Assembly: GCA_020723305.1 (NCBI GenBank)
Contig: DYJC01000011.1
Coordinates: 1 to 64,000, forward strand
DNA from: Desulfosudis oleivorans
GTDB taxonomy: Bacteria > Desulfobacterota > Desulfobacteria > Desulfobacterales > SURF-7
DNA: 64,000 bases
Direction: 5' to 3'
Shown here: piece by piece, positions 60,291 through 64,000 of the stretch
Position numbering within the stretch: position 1 is the first letter of the stretch
Layout: every line of letters starts with the position of its first letter
Translations under genes and position numbers: made by a program
Notes under the pieces: generated by a model
Seen by the model: only the letters and a program-made list of their open reading frames with translations
What the model was told of the DNA's origin: nothing
Database searches by the model: none

Positions 60291-60619
60291 GCAATAAGCC
60301 TTCTGGTTGAAATAAATATTGAATGAATTCCATACGATTGAATCATGGTAATGGACGCGAATATATTTGTCATAGGGCGTTGTGTCAAGCCGGAAGATTG
60401 GAAAATACCAGACCGACAGCGTTATGTTTTTCTTCTCTTGTCCGGTAATGTTGATTCGAGCCAATTTCAAAACTGTTAAAAAATGTCACACCGGCGAAGG
60501 TCAGTGCCCCAAAAAGAGCCGAAAATACTGAATATAGTTTTCGCCGGAACGACAACAACAGACTTTTGAAATTGGCTCATTCATATGCGTTTTGATAGGA
60601 ATAGTCAGGGATAGTGAAT
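60291..60619. other. Divergent intergenic region with repeat copy 5
   Basis: 329 bases between the HtrA-like and TerB-DnaJ genes. It holds the repeat at 60458-60577 and no other obvious feature. Confidence 0.5.
60458..60577 (+). repeat. Palindromic TIR repeat, copy 5
   Basis: 120 bp with terminal repeats GAGCCAATTTCAAAA and TTTTGAAATTGGCTC, which are exact inverted repeats of each other. The inner core CACCGGCGAAGGTCAGTGCC ... GTTTTCGCCGGAACGAC is partly decayed. Confidence 0.88.
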
Positions 60620-61372
60620 ATGGGCTGGATGGGAAAGCTTGTCGGCGGTGCCATTGGATTTGTATTGGGGGGCCCCTTAGGTGCTGTTGCCGGCGCAACG
60701 TTCGGGCATGCATTCGATACCAGTGAGGATCGATATCTTTCGGACGGAAACCGTTTATTGTCATCAGGAGAAACATCGCAGCTTACTTTTTTTGTAGCAG
60801 CATTTTCAATGATCGCAAAGCTTGCCAGGGTGGATGGCCGGATATCAGAAGAAGAGATCGATTCCATCCGGGCAGTTATGGTAAAAGATTTAAATCTGGA
60901 TATACAGGGCCAGAATATTGCCATTCGGATTTTCAATGCGGCAATCCAGTCACCGGAACCATTCAACGAATTTGCAGCCCAGTTTTTCAAACAGTTTCAA
61001 ACACAACCGCAGTTACTTGAATTAATGATTGATATTTTGCTGCGGGTTTCCGTAGCAGACGACCGGATGAACCAACAAGAAGAAAATCTCATACTGGAGG
61101 CTGTAAGAATTTTCCGTTTTCATCCGGATGCTTATCAACGTATTAAATCCAGATATGTAGATGATTTCCAAAAATATTATGCGATTTTGAACAGTGAAAA
61201 AACAGATTCCAATGAGCAGATCAAAAAACAGTACCGGAAACTGGTCTTTGAGTACCATCCGGATAAAATCATATCCAAAGGACTGCCGGAGGAGTTCACG
61301 AAGTTTGCAAATGAGAAATTTCGTGAGATACAGGAAGCTTATGAAAAGATTCGAAAGGAAAGGGGGATATAG
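60620..61372 (+). CDS. DjlA-like co-chaperone (TerB and DnaJ domains)
   Basis: A 250-residue protein. The glycine-rich hydrophobic N-terminus (GKLVGGAIGFVLGGPLGAVA) is a DjlA-type membrane anchor, residues 60-170 form a TerB-like helical domain (AKLARVDGRISEEEIDSI, VADDRMNQQEENLI), and the C-terminus is a J domain with the HPD motif (YHPDK). DjlA-type proteins recruit DnaK to the inner membrane. The ATG at 60620 is preferred to GTG 60614, with AGGGA upstream. It is convergent with mtaB, whose stop lies 3 bp away. Confidence 0.9.
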   Translation: MGWMGKLVGGAIGFVLGGPLGAVAGATFGHAFDTSEDRYLSDGNRLLSSGETSQLTFFVAAFSMIAKLARVDGRISEEEIDSIRAVMVKDLNLDIQGQNIAIRIFNAAIQSPEPFNEFAAQFFKQFQTQPQLLELMIDILLRVSVADDRMNQQEENLILEAVRIFRFHPDAYQRIKSRYVDDFQKYYAILNSEKTDSNEQIKKQYRKLVFEYHPDKIISKGLPEEFTKFANEKFREIQEAYEKIRKERGI

Positions 61373-61375
61373 AGG

Positions 61376-62707
61376 TTATGATTCCACTGTACCCAGAACT
61401 GAAACGGAATCAATCTGTTCGATAATTTTTGTTTGGATTATCTTTTTCTTCAATGAATCCGGTCCTTCAAATAATACCGTTATGTAATTGGATGTCATTC
61501 CTTTTAACAAATTGGTTTTTTTATCCCTGGTTTCCTCGGCCAGAACATCCACGATTCGGCCGATGAATTTTTCTAAAAACAGGTTTTTCTTCTGGATTCC
61601 CAGATTCCTTATTTTTTGACACCGTTCTTTAATCGTCGGCTGGGAAACCGGATTTGGATATAGGGCCGCAGGAGTTCCTTGTCTTGACGAATAGGGGAAA
61701 ACATGCAGATAGGATATTGGAAGCGCCTGGATAAGCTCATATGTGTTTTGAAAAGCGCTCCGGTTTTCGCCCGGAAAACCGACCAGAATATCCACCCCGA
61801 TAGAAACATCCGGAATTGTTTGATGGATGAAGGAGATCAGGCTGCTGAACTGTTCACCTGAATAGGGGCGTCTCATTTTTTTCAGGATTGTATCGTCTCC
61901 GCTTTGAAGGGGGATATGAAAATGCTTGCACAACCTTGAGGAGGAAGCAACCAATTCAATGATGTCTGTTGTCAGTTCATGCGGTTCGATGGAAGAGAGG
62001 CGAACCCGTTCTATTGTACTTCTGTTATCTATCACTTTAAGAAGCTTATACAGAGAATTTTTTCCGGTTGGAAAATCTTTTCCATAGCACCCTAAGTGAA
62101 TTCCGGTCAGGACAACCTCCTTGTACCCAGCGGCTGAAAAAAGTTCAATCTTCTGAAGCACATCATCCGCAGGCATGCTCCTGCTCCGTCCCCGTGTATA
62201 GGGGACAATACAGTAGGTGCAAAATGCATCGCATCCATCCTGTATTTTTAAAAACGGTCTTGTCCGGCTGCCGGAGATACCCACCATGGTCTGCTTGAAA
62301 ATCTGTTCCCGGTTGATATCCGGGATAATCACAAGGGGAGAATCCGGTTTTTGTTTTCCGGCGGTTGAAAGGAGCGCCTGGGGAATGCGGTGCTTGAGAG
62401 CTGATCCGATAATATCATGGATTCCGTTAATCTGTTTCAGCTCTTCTGCGCTGTTTTGCGCATAGCAGCCTGTTACCACAATCCTTGCATCCGGATTGGA
62501 TCGTATTGCATGACGTATGGACTGACGGGATTGCATGGAGGCTTTTTGGGTTACAGTGCAGGTATTGATGATGACAACATCCGCTTCTTCATCTGCCTGA
62601 ATGGACAGCCAGTCCGATTCTTTGAGAAACTGGCCGATTGCATCGGATTCAAACTGATTCACTTTGCAGCCCAGGGTGATGATTTTATACTTGCACTTTT
62701 GATTCAT
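61376..62707 (-). CDS. mtaB: tRNA t6A37 methylthiotransferase MtaB
   Basis: A 443-residue radical-SAM methylthiotransferase. The N-terminal cluster cysteines are in TLGCKVNQFESD, NTCTVTQ and TGCYAQN. The radical SAM cluster is CDAFCTYCIVPYTRGRSRS, followed by the SAM/barrel motifs LTGIHLGCYG and SSIEPHEL and a C-terminal TRAM-like domain. MtaB adds the 2-methylthio group to t6A37 in tRNAs. Its start overlaps the mnmA stop by 4 bp (ATGA, 62704-62707), and the pair forms a tRNA-modification operon. An ATG at 62725 would overlap further and is less likely. Confidence 0.95.
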   Translation of the reverse strand: MNQKCKYKIITLGCKVNQFESDAIGQFLKESDWLSIQADEEADVVIINTCTVTQKASMQSRQSIRHAIRSNPDARIVVTGCYAQNSAEELKQINGIHDIIGSALKHRIPQALLSTAGKQKPDSPLVIIPDINREQIFKQTMVGISGSRTRPFLKIQDGCDAFCTYCIVPYTRGRSRSMPADDVLQKIELFSAAGYKEVVLTGIHLGCYGKDFPTGKNSLYKLLKVIDNRSTIERVRLSSIEPHELTTDIIELVASSSRLCKHFHIPLQSGDDTILKKMRRPYSGEQFSSLISFIHQTIPDVSIGVDILVGFPGENRSAFQNTYELIQALPISYLHVFPYSSRQGTPAALYPNPVSQPTIKERCQKIRNLGIQKKNLFLEKFIGRIVDVLAEETRDKKTNLLKGMTSNYITVLFEGPDSLKKKIIQTKIIEQIDSVSVLGTVES

Positions 62708-63786
62708 AGGGCCTGGGTTATCCATCCTCCGCCAATAACTTCGTTCTTGTTGTAGAAAACAGCTCCTTGTCCCGGTGTTACCGAGAGCTGGGATGTCTGG
62801 AAACGAATTGTGAATTGTTTTGTATCATCGGTATCGATTGTCGCCGGAGCCGGCTTGTGCTGATATCTGATTTTTACGCTGCAAGTGATCGGAAACGGTG
62901 ACGGTTCGATAGTCCAGTTGACATCTTTCACTATGCAAGCGGATGAATAGAGATCCTGTTTTCCGCCTACGATGATTCTGTTGTTTTCTGTGTCCAGTCG
63001 CAATACATAATATGGTTCTGAAGATGGACAGTTTATTCCCTTTCTCTGCCCAATCGTAAAATAGTGAAGCCCCTTATGCTCACCCAGAATGTTGTCGTTC
63101 TTGTCAACGATGATGCCGGGTTTGAAAAGAATGTTCTGGTTATGCAGAAAATCGATATACGATTTTCCATGGATAAAGCAGATGTCCTGGCTCTCTTTAT
63201 CCGTGACAGGCTTCAATCTGTTTTCCATTGCGATTTTTTTTACCATGGATTTATGCATCGATCCCAATGGGAAACACGCATCAGCCAGTTGCGCCTGAGA
63301 AAGAAAGGCAAGAAAATAGGATTGATCCTTTTGTGGGTCGTCCCCTTTAAACAAGTGGGGTGCATCATTCCGGTCCAGTTGTTTTTTTACATAATGACCG
63401 GTTGCAAGCTGACTGGCACCGATAGATTTTGCATATTTAAGGAGTATACCGAATTTGATCTGAGGATTGCAGACCAGGCATGGATTGGGTGTCTGTCCCT
63501 GTAAATATGAGGAAGTGAAGTATTGGACAACCTTTTCCTGAAATTCTTTTCTGCAGTCCAGAATGGTGATGGGAATGCCGAGCTGATCCTCAACTGTTTT
63601 TATTTTTTTTTGTATAGGATGATTGTTCAAATATCGGGATGCCCGGTCTGGTTGATCGATCAACTCCGTTTCAAACCCGGTGATAAAATGGATTCCGATT
63701 ACATCATAGCCTTCCTGTTTCAACAGAAAGGCCGTGGTCAGGGAATCAACACCCCCGCTGATCGCTACCGCAACCCTTGGTTTCAT
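62704..63786 (-). CDS. mnmA: tRNA 2-thiouridylase MnmA
   Basis: A 360-residue enzyme of the TrmU/MnmA family. The pyrophosphatase-loop motif is AISGGVDS (8-15), the first catalytic Cys is in TPNPCLVCN, the second is in SQDICFI, and TGHYVK, FTIGQRKGI and the C-terminal beta domain are all present. It thiolates the wobble uridine of Lys, Glu and Gln tRNAs using sulfur from a carrier. It precedes mtaB. The NIL/ferredoxin gene is immediately upstream, so the three are probably co-transcribed. Confidence 0.95.
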   Translation of the reverse strand: MKPRVAVAISGGVDSLTTAFLLKQEGYDVIGIHFITGFETELIDQPDRASRYLNNHPIQKKIKTVEDQLGIPITILDCRKEFQEKVVQYFTSSYLQGQTPNPCLVCNPQIKFGILLKYAKSIGASQLATGHYVKKQLDRNDAPHLFKGDDPQKDQSYFLAFLSQAQLADACFPLGSMHKSMVKKIAMENRLKPVTDKESQDICFIHGKSYIDFLHNQNILFKPGIIVDKNDNILGEHKGLHYFTIGQRKGINCPSSEPYYVLRLDTENNRIIVGGKQDLYSSACIVKDVNWTIEPSPFPITCSVKIRYQHKPAPATIDTDDTKQFTIRFQTSQLSVTPGQGAVFYNKNEVIGGGWITQAL

Positions 63787-64000
63787 TTAAAAAAAAGCTT
63801 CAGAGGTGGGTTGAACCTTCATTGCCCGGGTGGGGCAGGCAGGGACACACAACTCACATACGCTGCATTTCTGGATATTGAAATCAATACTCAGATCCGA
63901 TCGTTTCACAGACAGTGCCCCGGTAGGGCACACGGCAGTACAGGCCCCGCAATGGACGCACTTCTCCTTATCACGGTTCACTTCCTGGGATGCGTTTTGA
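63787..64000 (-). CDS. NIL-type 4Fe-4S ferredoxin protein, 5'-partial
   Basis: The frame is open to the window edge (71 residues seen) and the N-terminus lies beyond base 64000. Two [4Fe-4S] motifs are present: CVHCGACTAVCPTGALS and CSVCELCVPACPTRAM. The sequence resembles the C-terminal half of NIL-domain ferredoxins (about 130-140 residues), a group linked to homocysteine synthesis from aspartate semialdehyde. A GTG at 63981 could be read as a start but would cut the protein at the domain border. It lies directly upstream of mnmA, stop to start 0 bp. Confidence 0.8.
   Translation of the reverse strand, partial: QNASQEVNRDKEKCVHCGACTAVCPTGALSVKRSDLSIDFNIQKCSVCELCVPACPTRAMKVQPTSEAFF

Noticed and set aside
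1-64000. CRISPR arrays, tRNA or rRNA genes, insertion-sequence transposases.
   Set aside because: No regularly spaced direct repeats, cloverleaf patterns, rRNA-like sequence or transposase motifs were seen when reading both strands; a tRNAscan/Infernal run would settle the RNA genes.

Overview
The window looks like a chromosomal segment of an anaerobic, Gram-negative bacterium, most likely a Desulfobacterota (former Deltaproteobacteria) of the Desulfobacterales type. This is inferred from gene content: two CooC-type nickel-insertion ATPases, an ASKHA-type corrinoid-activator relative, a DmdC-like acyl-CoA dehydrogenase, a SCP2-type thiolase, many ferredoxin-domain fusions, SQR with DUF1641, and a NIL/ferredoxin protein. 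Outer-membrane lipoproteins and a beta-barrel-like protein show a Gram-negative envelope. No rRNA, tRNA, CRISPR array or recognisable transposase was seen. Genes are dense, with many 4-bp start/stop overlaps.

Layout. 1-3.2 kb: the C-terminal part of a RecQ-like helicase (cut by the window edge), overlapped by a long coiled-coil gene; this is the most accessory-looking segment and a possible defence module. 3.5-4.8 kb: a cytidylate-kinase-like protein and a RelBE-type toxin-antitoxin pair. 4.9-11.2 kb, minus strand: a nucleotide cyclase, two LysM-type lipoproteins, a CooC ATPase, a degenerate rhomboid and a phosphodiesterase. 11.5-20 kb: a histidine kinase, an ATP sulfurylase/APS kinase fusion with altered sulfurylase motifs, a secreted NlpC/P60-barrel fusion, unknown genes and a REC-PAS-HisKA protein without an ATPase domain. 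20-24.1 kb, minus strand: CooC, PrmA-like methyltransferase, MBL hydrolase and an ASKHA protein without its usual 2Fe-2S domain. 24.5-32.7 kb: acyl-CoA dehydrogenase, phasin-like protein, UbiB/AarF kinase, polyferredoxin, thiolase and an SDR-ferredoxin fusion.

33-38.7 kb, minus strand: a visibly GC-richer block with a DUF2294/MpsC-like protein, a leader with an attenuator-like hairpin, a gamma-carbonic anhydrase, a C-terminally truncated PurC, and an unusual pyruvate carboxylase translationally coupled to PurC. The common theme is inorganic carbon or carboxylation. 38.8-41 kb: a MerR-TetR double-HTH regulator divergent from a ferredoxin-nitroreductase, with a palindromic operator inside the promoter. 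41-50 kb: hydrolase, SQR/DUF1641, rhomboid protease, Dus, LUD protein, ribosomal protein S1 and methionine aminopeptidase. 50-64 kb: VapBC, a secreted subtilase, a SmpA-like secreted protein, a lysine-to-aminoadipate pair (Lat and ALDH7), an HtrA protease with a degenerate HtrA-like partner, a TerB/DnaJ protein, MtaB, MnmA and a partial NIL/ferredoxin protein.

Five copies of a 110-142 bp palindromic element with terminal inverted repeats (GAGCCAATTTCAAAA) are scattered between genes. At two copies the terminal repeat supplies a TTGAAA -35 box that, with a flanking -10 box at 17-bp spacing, makes a promoter facing the neighbouring gene (cooC at 7.2 kb and the acyl-CoA dehydrogenase at 24.5 kb). 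All functional calls rest on reading the sequence and on family knowledge; no database search was run.
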